Shown: piece after piece, positions 43,379-53,139 of the stretch
Numbering within the stretch: the first letter of the stretch is position 1
How the letters are laid out: each line of letters begins with the position of its first letter
NCBI RefSeq assembly: GCF_018860365.1
Contig: NZ_JAHKPO010000003.1
Span: forward strand, 930,001 to 994,000
DNA: 64,000 nt
Direction: 5' to 3'
Source of the DNA: Arenibacter algicola
GTDB lineage: Bacteria > Bacteroidota > Bacteroidia > Flavobacteriales > Flavobacteriaceae
Translations under genes and position numbers: made by a program
Notes under the pieces: model-generated
What the model was told of the DNA's origin: nothing
Database searches by the model: none
What the model saw: only the letters and a program-made list of their open reading frames with translations

Positions 43379-44170
43379 ATGGAAAATGAATTGAAAGTAC
43401 CCACAATGGCTGAACTTTTTGCAGCAGGACAACAACCTGAAGTATTGTTTTGGGTGGGCTGCGCTGGAAGTTTTGATGATCGGGCAAAAAAAATAACAAA
43501 GGCCTTTGTCAAGATTTTGAATAAGGCGAATGTTAGCTTTGCTGTTTTGGGTACCGAAGAGAGTTGTACGGGTGATCCAGCAAAAAGGGCTGGTAATGAA
43601 TTTTTGTTTCAAATGCAGGCGGTGACCAATATTGAGGTTTTAAACGCCTACGAGGTGAAGAAAGTGGTAACAGCTTGCCCTCATTGTTTTAATACCTTAA
43701 AAAATGAATATCCTGGCCTAGGAGGTAATTATGAGGTGGTACATCATACCCAATTTCTAAAACAGTTATTGGATGAAGGCCGAATCAGTATGGAAGGTGG
43801 TCAGTTTAAAGGCAAAAGAATTACTTTTCATGACCCATGTTATTTGGGGAGGGCCAACAATGTGTATGAAGCTCCACGCGACTTAATACGCAAGTTGGAT
43901 GCCGAACTGGTGGAAATGAAAAATTGTAAAAAACGTGGGCTGTGTTGTGGTGCAGGAGGGGCTCAAATGTTCAAAGAGCCGGAAAAGGGAAATAAAGATA
44001 TTAATATTGAACGCACGGAACAGGCCCTGGACATTAAACCGGAAATAATAGCTGCTGGTTGTCCTTTTTGCAACACCATGTTGACCGATGGTGTGAAAAA
44101 TAAGGAAAAAGAATCCTCCGTGGCGGTAATGGATATTGCGGAGTTGATTGCCAGCGCAGAGGATTTGTAA
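43379..44170 (+). CDS. CCG-domain Fe-S protein (HdrB/LldE-like)
   Basis: 264 residues from the ATG at 43379. An earlier in-frame start at 43295 would overlap the upstream gene and encodes unrelated sequence. Two cysteine-rich CCG domains are seen: CPHCFNTLKNEY with the FHDPCYLGR segment, and CCGAGGAQMF with GCPFCNTML. These bind a non-cubane 4Fe-4S cluster in HdrB-type proteins. With the membrane subunit upstream (16-base gap) it forms a two-protein quinone-linked reductase or dehydrogenase module. The lactate-type partner dehydrogenase, if any, is not encoded here. Confidence 0.88.
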   Translation: MENELKVPTMAELFAAGQQPEVLFWVGCAGSFDDRAKKITKAFVKILNKANVSFAVLGTEESCTGDPAKRAGNEFLFQMQAVTNIEVLNAYEVKKVVTACPHCFNTLKNEYPGLGGNYEVVHHTQFLKQLLDEGRISMEGGQFKGKRITFHDPCYLGRANNVYEAPRDLIRKLDAELVEMKNCKKRGLCCGAGGAQMFKEPEKGNKDINIERTEQALDIKPEIIAAGCPFCNTMLTDGVKNKEKESSVAVMDIAELIASAEDL

Positions 44171-44348
44171 ATTTGTCACAACAATAACCGTGATATCCTT
44201 GCATTACTTTGAATAGGTAAAGAGGTATCTATATAAGCATATAACCACACTTTAGAATTAGACAGACCAAGATCAAGACCAGGTAGAATAGTACTGAACG
44301 ATATACTAAATAAGAGAATCGTTTGGGTGAACATTAAAAATTTAATAA

Positions 44349-44831
44349 ATGCTCGTAGAATTTAACACATTGCCGGATGAATCTAGAGTTTGGATCTTTC
44401 AAGCCAGTAGAAGTTTTTCTGAAGAAGAATTACAGCAACTAAGGCAGGAGCTGGATACCTTTATTGCGGAATGGACTGCCCACGGAAGCGATTTGCGCGC
44501 TGGCTATGAAATTAGGTACAACAGGTTTATTATCCTGGCCCTAGATCAAACCCTCAACGCTGCCACTGGGTGCTCTATAGATGCTTCGGTACGCTTTATT
44601 CAGCAGCTGGAGCAGAAGTACAAGGTGGAACTCTTGGACAAAATGAACGTTTCTTATAAGCAGGGCGATTTTGTGGCTTACAAATCTTTGGTCGACTTCA
44701 AAAAAATGGCCAAGCAAAAAGCTGTTTCCAAAAATACCATTGTCTTTAATAATTTGGTAACGAATAAGCACGAATACCAGAATCATTGGGAGGTGCCGGC
44801 AGAAGAAAGCTGGCATGCTCGTTTTATGTAA
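44349..44831 (+). CDS. Conserved hypothetical protein (often mislabelled ABC transporter ATPase)
   Basis: A 160-residue cytosolic protein: MLVEFNTLPDESRVWIFQASRSFSEEE, a central ILALDQTLNAATGCSIDASVRFI segment and a basic C-terminal part ending WHARFM. Similar Bacteroidota proteins are commonly named ABC transporter ATPase, but there is no Walker A, signature or Walker B motif, so that name is unsupported. The protein precedes the GH3/beta-lactamase gene by 92 bases on the same strand. The function is unknown. Confidence 0.75.
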   Translation: MLVEFNTLPDESRVWIFQASRSFSEEELQQLRQELDTFIAEWTAHGSDLRAGYEIRYNRFIILALDQTLNAATGCSIDASVRFIQQLEQKYKVELLDKMNVSYKQGDFVAYKSLVDFKKMAKQKAVSKNTIVFNNLVTNKHEYQNHWEVPAEESWHARFM

Positions 44832-44923
44832 GCTACACCGCTTGAAAATACAGCTAAACCAAAGGTTTGGGTTGTTTTTCGGATAAGTATAATAATTCAA
44901 ATAATTCTTAGTTACCATCAAAG

Positions 44924-47848
44924 ATGGATTTTTTTATGCGCCTAAATTACCTAGTATTACTATTTATAATATCAATATACACTGTTCAAGGTCAAATAAA
45001 CCCTTTGGTTACCAAGGATACTTTGGTTCAACAAAACTGGGTAGAGACTACATATAGTCAAATGTCCCTGGATGAAAGATTGGGGCAGTTGTTTATGGTC
45101 ATGGTTACTTCGGATCAGGATAAGGCCAGTACAGAAAGAACAAAAAAGTTGATTAAGGACCATCATATTGGTGGGGTCATTTTCTCTACTGGGGGTCCCG
45201 TCCGCCAGGCACAATTGACCAACGATTTTCAAAAGAATTCGAAAGTCCCGCTCATGATAGGTATGGATGCCGAATGGGGACTGGCCATGAGATTGGATTC
45301 TACCTATGCCTTCCCTTGGAATATGACCTTGGGGGCTATTAAGGATAATGCCATAGTGGAAAAAGTAGGAAACCGGATTGGCAAACATGCAAAAAGATTG
45401 GGAGTGCACATTAATTTTGCCCCTGACATAGATATCAATATTAATCCCCAGAATCCAATAATTGGGAATCGTTCATTTGGTGAGGATCGTGAAAACGTAG
45501 CCCAAAAAGGGATTGCTTTCATGAAAGGTATGGAAAACGCCGGAGTTTTATCGAGTGGAAAGCATTTTCCTGGCCATGGTGATACCGCTGTGGACTCACA
45601 CAAAGCTTTGCCGGTAATAGATTTTACTAGGGAACGTTTGGACAGTATTGAGCTATATCCCTATAAGAAATTGATCAAGGAGGGCCTCAGTAGTGTTATG
45701 GTAGCACATTTAAGTGTGCCGAGCTTGGAAATAAAGGAAGGCTATCCATCGTCCTTATCCGAACAGATTATTGGGGATGTATTGCAGGAACAGCTTAACT
45801 TCAAGGGATTGGTATTCACCGATGCGCTAAATATGAAGGGAGTATCCAATTTTGCTAAGGAAGGTGAGGTAGAGCTCTCCGCATTTTTGGCAGGGAACGA
45901 TATTCTATTAATGCCTTTGGATGTTGCCAAGGCCAAGTCCAAACTTTTGGAAGCCTATAATAAAGGTAGGATTACGGAAAATAGACTGGCTACTTCCGTA
46001 AAGAAGATATTGATGGCAAAGTATAAGGTAGGCCTTAATAATTACAGACCTATAGAGACCAAAAATCTTTATGAAGATCTAAACTCTTTGGAGGATGATG
46101 TACTTTATGAGGAGGCTATCGAGAATGCCATTACCGTGGTAAAAAACGATTTTTCTTTGATGGCAATCAAGAAGTTGGAAAATAAGAAAATTGCCTATGT
46201 AAAGTTTGGGGATGCAGAAAGTGATCCCTTTCTGAAGGAATTGAACAAATACGCTACAGTAACACAGATTAATGGTAAGGATATAACCACTTTAAAGCAG
46301 AAGTTGAGTGAGTACAATTTGGTAATCATAGGTCTGCACAAGAGTAATGAAAGCCCTTGGAAAGCCTATAAATTTACCAAAAATGAACTTTCCTGGTTAG
46401 GAGAAATAGCGAGGGAACGTACCTCCAATCTTATACTTGCCATATTTGCAAAACCCTATGCTCTTTTAGATGTGCCGTCTTTTGAAAGTATCGACGCAGT
46501 AATCGTAGGGTACCAAAATAGTGAAATAGCCCAGGAAAAAACGGCACAGATTATTTTTGGGGCCCTTCCGGCAAAAGGGATTTTACCCGTTACCTCCCAT
46601 GCCGACTTTCCTGTCAATACAAAAATTCCTTTGGAGTCCTTGATGCGCTTGGGATATAGTTTTCCGGAGAGGGTTGGAATAAGTTCCAGTAAATTGGCAA
46701 GAGTGGATGAAATGGTAAAGAATGGAATTGACTCCTTGATGTTTCCAGGGGCACAGATTGTCGTAGCGAGGAAGGGAAAAGTAATTTACAACAAGGGGTT
46801 TGGAAAACCGACCTATGATTCTGACGAAAAAATAACACCGGACCATATTTATGATTTGGCATCCATAACCAAGATATTGGCAACCTTGCCCATGGTAATG
46901 AAGATGGAGGAAGAGGGTAAAATTGCTTTGGATAACACCTTTGAGGAACTTATTCCGGCCTATGCGCATTCCGAGTTGAAAAATGTGACAGTTCTAAAGG
47001 CGTTATCCCATTATGGTAGATTACCCGCTTGGATTGCCTTTTATATCGATACTTTGGATGACAAAAGAAAGCCTTCAAGTGAATTTTACAGACAGCAGCC
47101 AACCAGCGGTTATTCCGTTAAGGTGGCAGATCAATTGTACATAAAGGATGTTTATAAGGATTCTATATATAACCGGATTGGTAGACAGCATCTAAAATCG
47201 AATAGATATCGTTACAGTGATATAGCTTATTATGTTATGAAAAAGTTCATTGAGGATACCTATAAGGAGCGATTGGATAGTTTGGCTGAGGAGTTTTTGT
47301 ACAAGCCTATAGGTGCTACGCATACAGGATTTAATCCGTTGGATAGGTTTTTAAAGGGAGATATAGTGCCCTCTGAAGAAGATAATTATTATAGATACCA
47401 AACCGTTCAAGGGTATGTACATGATATGGGGGCGGCTATGCAAGGTGGAGTAGGTGGACATGCCGGACTTTTTAGTAATGCCAATGATGTGGCAAAAATT
47501 ATGCAGATGTATCTGCAAAATGGTTTTTATGGGGGACAACAGTTTTTCGAGGGCAGAACAGTGAAGAAGTTTAATACTTGCTATTTCTGTGATCAGAATG
47601 TTAGGCGGGGTATAGGTTTTGACAAGCCTGAAGTACATGGTGGGGGACCAGCCTGCAGTTTGGTTTCCAGAAAAAGTTTTGGGCATAGTGGCTTTACAGG
47701 AACCTACACCTGGGCCGATCCAGATAAGGATTTGGTCTATGTTTTTTTATCCAACAGAACTTACCCCTCGGCTTCAAATACGCTATTGGTTAAATCTGGG
47801 TTAAGAACTCGGATTCAGAAGGCTATTTATGAAGCCATAATAAATTAA
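44924..47848 (+). CDS. GH3 beta-N-acetylglucosaminidase (NagZ-like) fused to class C beta-lactamase-type serine hydrolase
   Basis: A 974-residue secreted protein. The signal is at the N-terminus; an alternative start at Met5 (44936) would give the cleaner signal. The GH3 domain occupies residues about 35-370, with the NagZ signature KHFPGHG from Lys213 and the catalytic Asp-His dyad in VDSHKAL (residues about 222-226). A C-terminal GH3 sandwich domain follows to about 580. The serine-hydrolase domain (590-970) has SITK with nucleophile Ser647 and Lys650, and the Y-S-D triad element at Tyr764. This fusion is known in Bacteroidota and is inferred to recycle muropeptides, trimming the sugar and the peptide or ester. 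Confidence 0.92.
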   Translation: MDFFMRLNYLVLLFIISIYTVQGQINPLVTKDTLVQQNWVETTYSQMSLDERLGQLFMVMVTSDQDKASTERTKKLIKDHHIGGVIFSTGGPVRQAQLTNDFQKNSKVPLMIGMDAEWGLAMRLDSTYAFPWNMTLGAIKDNAIVEKVGNRIGKHAKRLGVHINFAPDIDININPQNPIIGNRSFGEDRENVAQKGIAFMKGMENAGVLSSGKHFPGHGDTAVDSHKALPVIDFTRERLDSIELYPYKKLIKEGLSSVMVAHLSVPSLEIKEGYPSSLSEQIIGDVLQEQLNFKGLVFTDALNMKGVSNFAKEGEVELSAFLAGNDILLMPLDVAKAKSKLLEAYNKGRITENRLATSVKKILMAKYKVGLNNYRPIETKNLYEDLNSLEDDVLYEEAIENAITVVKNDFSLMAIKKLENKKIAYVKFGDAESDPFLKELNKYATVTQINGKDITTLKQKLSEYNLVIIGLHKSNESPWKAYKFTKNELSWLGEIARERTSNLILAIFAKPYALLDVPSFESIDAVIVGYQNSEIAQEKTAQIIFGALPAKGILPVTSHADFPVNTKIPLESLMRLGYSFPERVGISSSKLARVDEMVKNGIDSLMFPGAQIVVARKGKVIYNKGFGKPTYDSDEKITPDHIYDLASITKILATLPMVMKMEEEGKIALDNTFEELIPAYAHSELKNVTVLKALSHYGRLPAWIAFYIDTLDDKRKPSSEFYRQQPTSGYSVKVADQLYIKDVYKDSIYNRIGRQHLKSNRYRYSDIAYYVMKKFIEDTYKERLDSLAEEFLYKPIGATHTGFNPLDRFLKGDIVPSEEDNYYRYQTVQGYVHDMGAAMQGGVGGHAGLFSNANDVAKIMQMYLQNGFYGGQQFFEGRTVKKFNTCYFCDQNVRRGIGFDKPEVHGGGPACSLVSRKSFGHSGFTGTYTWADPDKDLVYVFLSNRTYPSASNTLLVKSGLRTRIQKAIYEAIIN

Positions 47849-48024
47849 ATCCTTACTTTGTAAATATATAAACGGAGGTTTATAGGAGGAAGTTTAATTT
47901 TGGTTTAAGCATTCTGAAATTTTATCCATATTCGTTCGACTAAGGTTTTTTAGGGCCAAAAGTTCAGGGGTCCGTGAGGCTTGACTAAGATATGCAACCT
48001 CTAAAATGAATTAAAAATAAATAG

Positions 48025-49173
48025 ATGAAAATAGCTATAGTATGTTATCCAACTTTTGGAGGTAGTGGGGTGGTGGCAACAGAATTGGGAATTGCCTTGG
48101 CAAATAGAGGGCACGAAGTTCATTTTATTACTTACCGCCAACCAGTGCGCTTGGAGTTGCTGAGCAATAAGATATACTTTCATGAGGTACATGTACCAGA
48201 GTATCCCTTGTTCCATTATCAGCCATATGAATTGGCTCTTTCCAGTAAATTGGTAGATACTATTAAGTTGTTTAATATAGAGTTATTGCATGTACATTAT
48301 GCCATTCCGCATGCCTATGCTGGCTATATGGCGAAGAAGATGTTGGAGGAGGACGGAATTTATATCCCTATGGTTACCACCTTACATGGTACGGATATAA
48401 CCCTGGTGGGCAAGCACCCCTTTTATAGGCCTGCAGTTAATTTTAGTATTAATCAATCCGATGTGGTTACCTCGGTTTCCCAAAACCTAAAGGAGAGTAC
48501 TTTGGAGTTGTTCGATATAAAAAATGAAATAGAGGTTGTCCCGAATTTTATTGATAAAAGGAAATACAGTATGAACTTCACGGACTGTCAGCGTTCCTTG
48601 ATGGCCTCGGAAGATGAAAAAATTATTACCCATATCAGTAATTTTAGGAAGGTAAAGCGTATTCCTGATGTGATACAGATTTTTAATAAGGTTCAAAAAC
48701 AAATTCCCGCCAAGTTGATCATGGTAGGGGAGGGACCTGAAAAAGAAGGAGCAGAGCGTTTGTGCGAGGAGCTTGGGATTGCCAACAAGGTGATCTTTTT
48801 GGGAAATAGCAATGAAATTGATAGGATTCTATGTTTTTCGGATCTCTTCCTTTTGCCGTCGCAAACAGAAAGTTTTGGATTGGCGGCTTTGGAGGCAATG
48901 ATTAATAGGGTGGCCATTATTTCTAGCAATACGGGAGGAATCCCAGAAGTTAACCGTCAGGGAGTTACTGGTTATTTAAGCGATGTAGGCAATGTGGATG
49001 AGATGGCCGAAAATGCGCTCAAGATATTGAGTGATGACCAAACTTTGGAAAAGTTTAAAAATAATGCGGCAAAGGCGGCAATGGATTTTGATATCATGAA
49101 GGTATTGCCACTATATGAGGCAATATATGAAAAAGCCCTTTTGGCGAGACACGAAAGTTTACAGCAGAATTAA
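48025..49173 (+). CDS. bshA: N-acetyl-alpha-D-glucosaminyl L-malate synthase (bacillithiol synthesis)
   Basis: A 382-residue GT4 glycosyltransferase. The start MKIAIVCYPTFGGSGVVATELG carries the donor-binding GGSG loop. THLHG-like VTTLHGTDITLVG, LPSQTESFGLAALEAM and the EAM/GG-GIPE element complete the GT-B signature. It joins UDP-GlcNAc and L-malate in the first step of bacillithiol synthesis, the main low-molecular-weight thiol of this group. The stop codon overlaps the next start by one base (TAATG), so the downstream lipoprotein is translationally coupled. No bshB or bshC is nearby. Confidence 0.95.
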   Translation: MKIAIVCYPTFGGSGVVATELGIALANRGHEVHFITYRQPVRLELLSNKIYFHEVHVPEYPLFHYQPYELALSSKLVDTIKLFNIELLHVHYAIPHAYAGYMAKKMLEEDGIYIPMVTTLHGTDITLVGKHPFYRPAVNFSINQSDVVTSVSQNLKESTLELFDIKNEIEVVPNFIDKRKYSMNFTDCQRSLMASEDEKIITHISNFRKVKRIPDVIQIFNKVQKQIPAKLIMVGEGPEKEGAERLCEELGIANKVIFLGNSNEIDRILCFSDLFLLPSQTESFGLAALEAMINRVAIISSNTGGIPEVNRQGVTGYLSDVGNVDEMAENALKILSDDQTLEKFKNNAAKAAMDFDIMKVLPLYEAIYEKALLARHESLQQN

Positions 49174-49634
49174 TGCGATCATTACTACTATTCTTATGCC
49201 TTTTGGGAATTTCTTGTTCGGGGCAAAAAGGTGTGCCCAAGAATAACGCTGAAAGCTCCTTGCAAAATTCAAAGGAATTTCAACTGCTGTTAACGGATAA
49301 TTATAGTGGGGTGGAAAAATCGGAATTTCAAGTTGTAAGGGATTCAAAGACATTAAAAAACTTTTTCCTTCACATAAACAAGACCAGAAAGCCAGGTCTT
49401 CCCATTCCGGAAGTGGATTTTAGCAAGGAACTACTCTTGATATATTGTGCAGGAACTACTGTGGGTGTCGGGGGAGTGGAGTTGTCTGTAGTTGAGGGTC
49501 CCCACAATATTGTAGTTGCACCAAAAAAGCGGACACCTTCCAAGAAGGAAGTCGCCAATGTAACCACCACGCCTTTTAGCATTTATAAAATGCCCCTAAC
49601 CCTTAAAGAAATTAGTTTCCAACAATTGGAGTAG
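49173..49634 (+). CDS. PrcB-like lipoprotein
   Basis: A 153-residue lipoprotein with a lipobox at Cys15 (LLFLCLLGISC). The C-terminal part (residues about 60-150: FQVVRDSKTLKNFFLHIN, VDFSKELLLIYCAGTTVGVGGVEL) resembles the PrcB_C domain that protects or assists a protease complex in treponemes and occurs as a stand-alone lipoprotein in Bacteroidota. Its start overlaps the bshA stop. A functional link to bacillithiol is not implied by the sequence. Confidence 0.78.
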   Translation: MRSLLLFLCLLGISCSGQKGVPKNNAESSLQNSKEFQLLLTDNYSGVEKSEFQVVRDSKTLKNFFLHINKTRKPGLPIPEVDFSKELLLIYCAGTTVGVGGVELSVVEGPHNIVVAPKKRTPSKKEVANVTTTPFSIYKMPLTLKEISFQQLE

Positions 49635-49924
49635 GGTTAAGCCATCCTTGTTTTCAATTAAAAACTGCAATAGAAGATATTTCAAACTGCCTTATTTATC
49701 CAAGGAGCGTAGATTTTCTCTCTGGTGATATGATAAGGCCATTCCGTCGGTTAAAATACCGTTTTCTTAGATGAAAAATTATTAGGATTTCGAAATCTTA
49801 ATTACAGGTTTTGTAGGAAACCGCTTAACGATTTTTAAGGCTTTTTGTAGAATTTAAATGGTCTCCATTTAACATTGCCATAGCTTTGGACAAAGATTTA
49901 AAAGAATCCCAAAATTACATTGTT

Positions 49925-51094
49925 ATGAAAACCTACGCGTTTGCTATTACCTTTTTAAGTGCTCTCACCTTTAATTTTAGTGGTGCCCAAGAATTACAAC
50001 TTACCGCCAAGGATAGCGTTGTTACCAGTTCATGGGTATTAGGATTGGGCTACAATATTGTAGATGATTCGGCTAGACCGGTAGCTGATGATTTATTTAA
50101 TATCAAAGATACTTGGAACGCACTACCTTATCCGTCCTCAATTAGTATAGGTAGATTTTTTAAAAATGGCCTTGGCATAAAGGCTGTTGGTTCGTACAAC
50201 AAATATGATGTTGGTAAGAAGGTTGACGGAGTGATTAATACTGTTGAGAGGGATTATTACGCTATTGATGGTATGATCAGTTATGATCTTAATAAAATCA
50301 TTGGTGAAACTGGCTGGTTCGATCCATTCGTTCAGGTTGGTGCCGGATATAGTGATATTGGATCTGTAGGCAGGACAACTGGAAATGCCGGTTTTGGATT
50401 TAATACCTGGTTCAATGATAAGTGGGGCTTAAACTTTAATACCATGGGTAAATGGGGCCTTGAGGAAGGATCCACCAAACAGTTGCAACATTCCGCTGGA
50501 GTAGTATACAGGTTTGGAATTGAAAAGGAATTGTCCAAAAAGGGATTGGAGAAGTTGGCGTTGATCGAAGAAAACCAAAGGGTTTCCGATTCTATCGCTG
50601 CGGCCAAAAAGGCAGAGGAAGAGGCTAGGCTTATGGCCGAGCGTTTGGCCCAAGAGAAAGAAAAAGCAAGATTGGCTGCAGAAGAGCAGGCTAGAATAGA
50701 TGCAGAGAACAAGAGAAGGACAGATTTGGAGAATAAAATCAAGGATCTTGGTAATGTATACTTCAGCCTCAACTCGTCCTACTTGAGCAAGCCATATAAG
50801 GAATTGTTGGACAAGTTGGCCGTGTTAATGGAAGAAAATCCTGCATTGACATTAAAAGTAGGCTCACATGCCGATTCCAGAGGAGCTGAGAAATATAACC
50901 AATGGCTATCTGAAAAGAGGGTAAAACAGACCTTGGACTATTTGATCGGTACCAAAGGAATAAGTACCTCAAGATTAACCGGGGAAGGTTTTGGGGAAAC
51001 CCAATTGACGAATGAATGTGACAATAATACCTACTGTCCAGAATCCAAACACAAACTAAACAGAAGATCTGAGTTTGAGGTGGTGGAATTTTAA
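49925..51094 (+). CDS. OmpA-family outer-membrane protein
   Basis: 389 residues from the ATG at 49925, which opens a proper signal peptide (MKTYAFAITFLSALTFNFSGAQ). The 13-codon upstream extension is not used. The N-terminal barrel domain (residues about 25-210) is followed by an Ala/Glu/Lys-rich coiled coil (AAKKAEEEARLMAERLAQ onwards) and an OmpA-like peptidoglycan-binding domain (VYFSLNSSYLSK, VGSHADSRGAEKYNQWLSEKR, GFGETQ). The C-terminal NECDNNTYCPESKHKLNRRSE is typical of the family in Flavobacteria. A strong terminator follows. Confidence 0.92.
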   Translation: MKTYAFAITFLSALTFNFSGAQELQLTAKDSVVTSSWVLGLGYNIVDDSARPVADDLFNIKDTWNALPYPSSISIGRFFKNGLGIKAVGSYNKYDVGKKVDGVINTVERDYYAIDGMISYDLNKIIGETGWFDPFVQVGAGYSDIGSVGRTTGNAGFGFNTWFNDKWGLNFNTMGKWGLEEGSTKQLQHSAGVVYRFGIEKELSKKGLEKLALIEENQRVSDSIAAAKKAEEEARLMAERLAQEKEKARLAAEEQARIDAENKRRTDLENKIKDLGNVYFSLNSSYLSKPYKELLDKLAVLMEENPALTLKVGSHADSRGAEKYNQWLSEKRVKQTLDYLIGTKGISTSRLTGEGFGETQLTNECDNNTYCPESKHKLNRRSEFEVVEF

Positions 51095-51117
51095 TCACTA
51101 AGAATATTTATAAGTAA

Positions 51118-51149
51118 AATGCCCATTGCATCAGCAATGGGCATTTTTT
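51118..51149 (+). terminator. Rho-independent terminator of the OmpA gene
   Basis: A perfect 12-base stem (51118-51129 and 51134-51145, core GCCCATTGC/GCAATGGGC) with a four-base loop and six Ts. Confidence 0.95.
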
Positions 51150-51254
51150 GTTTTAATGAGAATTTCAGAGGCAGATACTTCTTGTTTCAAATAGGCATTC
51201 TTTGCGTTAGCCAAGAGAGCTGTTGGTAATTTCAATTTAGAGCCATGCGATGTT

Positions 51255-51620
51255 TTATTTAAATATTTTGCACATTAAGAAACATGAAACATTGTTCGAC
51301 AATGAATTTTTAAGGTATTTCAAGACCTAGTGATGCGCATAAATATGGTATTCTGGATCTCTAGAAATGTGATGTGGAAAGTTGTTGGAAGATGGAAATG
51401 AAGGTCATCTGAGATATAACAAGGATCTTAAATTGATAGAAGTAATTTTCTCAATGTTTTTATGGACCAAGTAAGTGCGTATTACTTGTATAGAATCAGA
51501 GATTACAGTTTCCAGGGTAAGTTAGACTACCTTAAACGTAAAGATAGACCTTACAGTTAACAATAGGATTGGTGAGGTCCAGAAGGTAATTTTATAGCTC
51601 TACACCAAAGGGATATGATT
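51255..51620 (+). pseudogene. Fossil fragment of an IS256-family transposase
   Basis: The stretch around 51266-51335 (AAATATTTTGCACATTAAGAA... TTGTTCGACAATGAATTTTT) aligns by eye with the start of the younger transposase at 51871-51945. Around 51365-51420 it corresponds to the next coding segment, and around 51570-51612 (GCTCTACACCAAAGGGATATG) to the segment at 52184-52225. Multiple frameshifts and stops destroy the frame. It is an older, strongly decayed relative of the element immediately downstream. Confidence 0.65.
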
Positions 51621-51834
51621 CAGCCTACACGGATAGCTATCGGTATGTGACATTTACCTATGTCTTGACCCCGGTATAATAGGTTTTTTAAATTATTATT
51701 TTCACCTTATTAACTTACTGATTTGCTATGGTGAGGTTCTTATGGCTGCGTCAACCACATTCAAAGGAGTGGGATATTTACTCTCTAAGTGAGATTTGAA
51801 AAGGACTATCTCATAAAGTGTGTAAATAGAAAAT

Positions 51835-51862
51835 AGCTGGGGCATGCCCCAGCTATTTTTTT
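51835..51862 (+). terminator. Palindromic terminator inside the left end of the IS256-family element
   Basis: A perfect palindrome at 51835-51854 (AGCTGGGGC/GCCCCAGCT) is followed by ATTTTTTT. It stands between the terminal repeat and the transposase start, where it would block read-through transcription into the transposase. Confidence 0.8.
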
Positions 51863-51887
51863 GTTTAATTTTAAATATTTACACATT

Positions 51888-52999
51888 ATGAAAAAAGAAG
51901 AATTATTCGACGATGAATTTCTAAAACAGTTCAAGACCGGGGATGAGCTTAACGGTTTTTTAAAGGAACTCCAAAAACGTGGTATCGAGAAGATGCTCGA
52001 GGGAGAGCTGGATGGTCATTTGGATTATGATAAACATCAAAAATCAGGACAAAGTAATTCTCGTAACGGGTATTCCAAAAGAAGGTACGAACTTCTTTCG
52101 GGGAATCCGAAATAGCCGTCCCACGGGACAGGGAAGCTTCGTTCAATCCCATGATAGTGCCCAAACGCGGAAATATGGTCGACGGGATCGAGAACGTAAT
52201 CGTATCGCTCTACGCCAAAGGGATGAGCAACAGCGATATCGTAGCCTGGCAGAACCGCCCTTTGGAACCTGTCTACCTTATTGTTTGGATGGACGGCATC
52301 GTATTTAAGGTACGCGAGAGCTCCAAGGTCATCAACAAGACCGTTTATATAGCAGTGGGGCTTCGCAGGGATGGCCAAAAAGAAGTGATGGGACTTTGGT
52401 TGGGCAAGAACGAATCGGCCGCTTTCTGGATGGGCGTACTGACCGATATCAGGGCGTGAGGTACCAAGGACATCCTTATTACGGCCACCGACAATCTCAA
52501 TGGGTTTACGGACACCATCAAGAACGTCTTCCCGGAATCCAGGACCCAGATATGTGTGGTACACCAGATAAGAAATGCCTGTAGGTATGTGGTCTGGAAG
52601 GACAAAAAAGCATTTACCGCCGATATGAAACACATTTACAACGCCCCGAACCAGGAGGCCGCCAAGGCCGCCCTGGAGGACTTTGCAAGGCAATGGGAAT
52701 CCAAGTATTCCTATGCCATAAAAAGCTGGAGGGACAACTGGCAGGAACTCACCGTATTCTTCGAGTTTCCTTTGGAGATTCGTAAGATCATCTATACCAC
52801 CAACCTTATAGAGAACCTTAATGGAAAAATTAGAAAGTACACCAAGAACAAACTTTCGTTCCCTACAGATGATGCGGTGATGAAATCCGTATATTTGGCA
52901 ACAAGGGAGGCCACCAAGAAATGGTCCATGCCCATCAGGAACTGGGGAATAATTTTAAATCAGTTCCTTACGATCTATGAACAAAGGGTCAGACTTTAA
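51888..52999 (+). pseudogene. IS256-family transposase, broken by a frameshift, a stop and a deletion
   Basis: The frame starting MKKEELFDDEFLKQFK and reading ELDGHLDYDKHQ, then SRNGYSK is the N-terminus of an IS256-family DDE transposase. At about 52076-52085 a one-base loss in an A-rich run shifts the frame; the sequence then continues as MIVPKRGNMVDGIENVIVSLYAKGMSNSDI. At about 52225-52240 roughly thirty codons appear to be missing, since SNSDI joins directly to VAWQNRPLE. The DDE region continues (VWMDGIVFKV, GLWLGKNESAAFWMGVLTD) to an in-frame TGA at 52457-52459. After it, the frame resumes through [18 protein letters not shown] to the natural stop at 52999. Three independent lesions mean it cannot transpose on its own. 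Confidence 0.88.
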
Positions 53000-53139
53000 A
53001 TAAAAGTCAAACCCTAGTTATTTTTAACTTACACAGTTAACGGGATAGTGTCCCTAAGGACTGCCTTGGGGCTATTCGGTTTCAAGAAATTTTTTATTAG
53101 TAGGAAATCAAATATTTTGTATCGGAATTCTTGAGCACC

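Larger units (their letters stand above)
51803..53053 (+). mobile_element. IS256-family insertion sequence, decayed
   Basis: About 1.25 kb with imperfect terminal inverted repeats. The left end begins near 51803 (GGACTATCTC..GTGTGTAAAT). The right end, read on the complement, begins GGACACTATCCC..TGTGTAAGTT at 53053. It encloses a single broken transposase gene and carries a palindromic terminator just inside the left end. Obvious 8-9 base target duplications are not seen, consistent with age or with an imprecise boundary call. Confidence 0.75.

Noticed and set aside
44349-44831. ABC transporter ATPase
   Set aside because: The name is commonly attached to this family, but Walker A, signature and Walker B motifs are absent.
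52076-52085. Programmed frameshift in the IS256-family transposase
   Set aside because: IS256-family transposases are single-frame. The same gene also has an in-frame stop and an apparent internal deletion, so simple decay is the better explanation.
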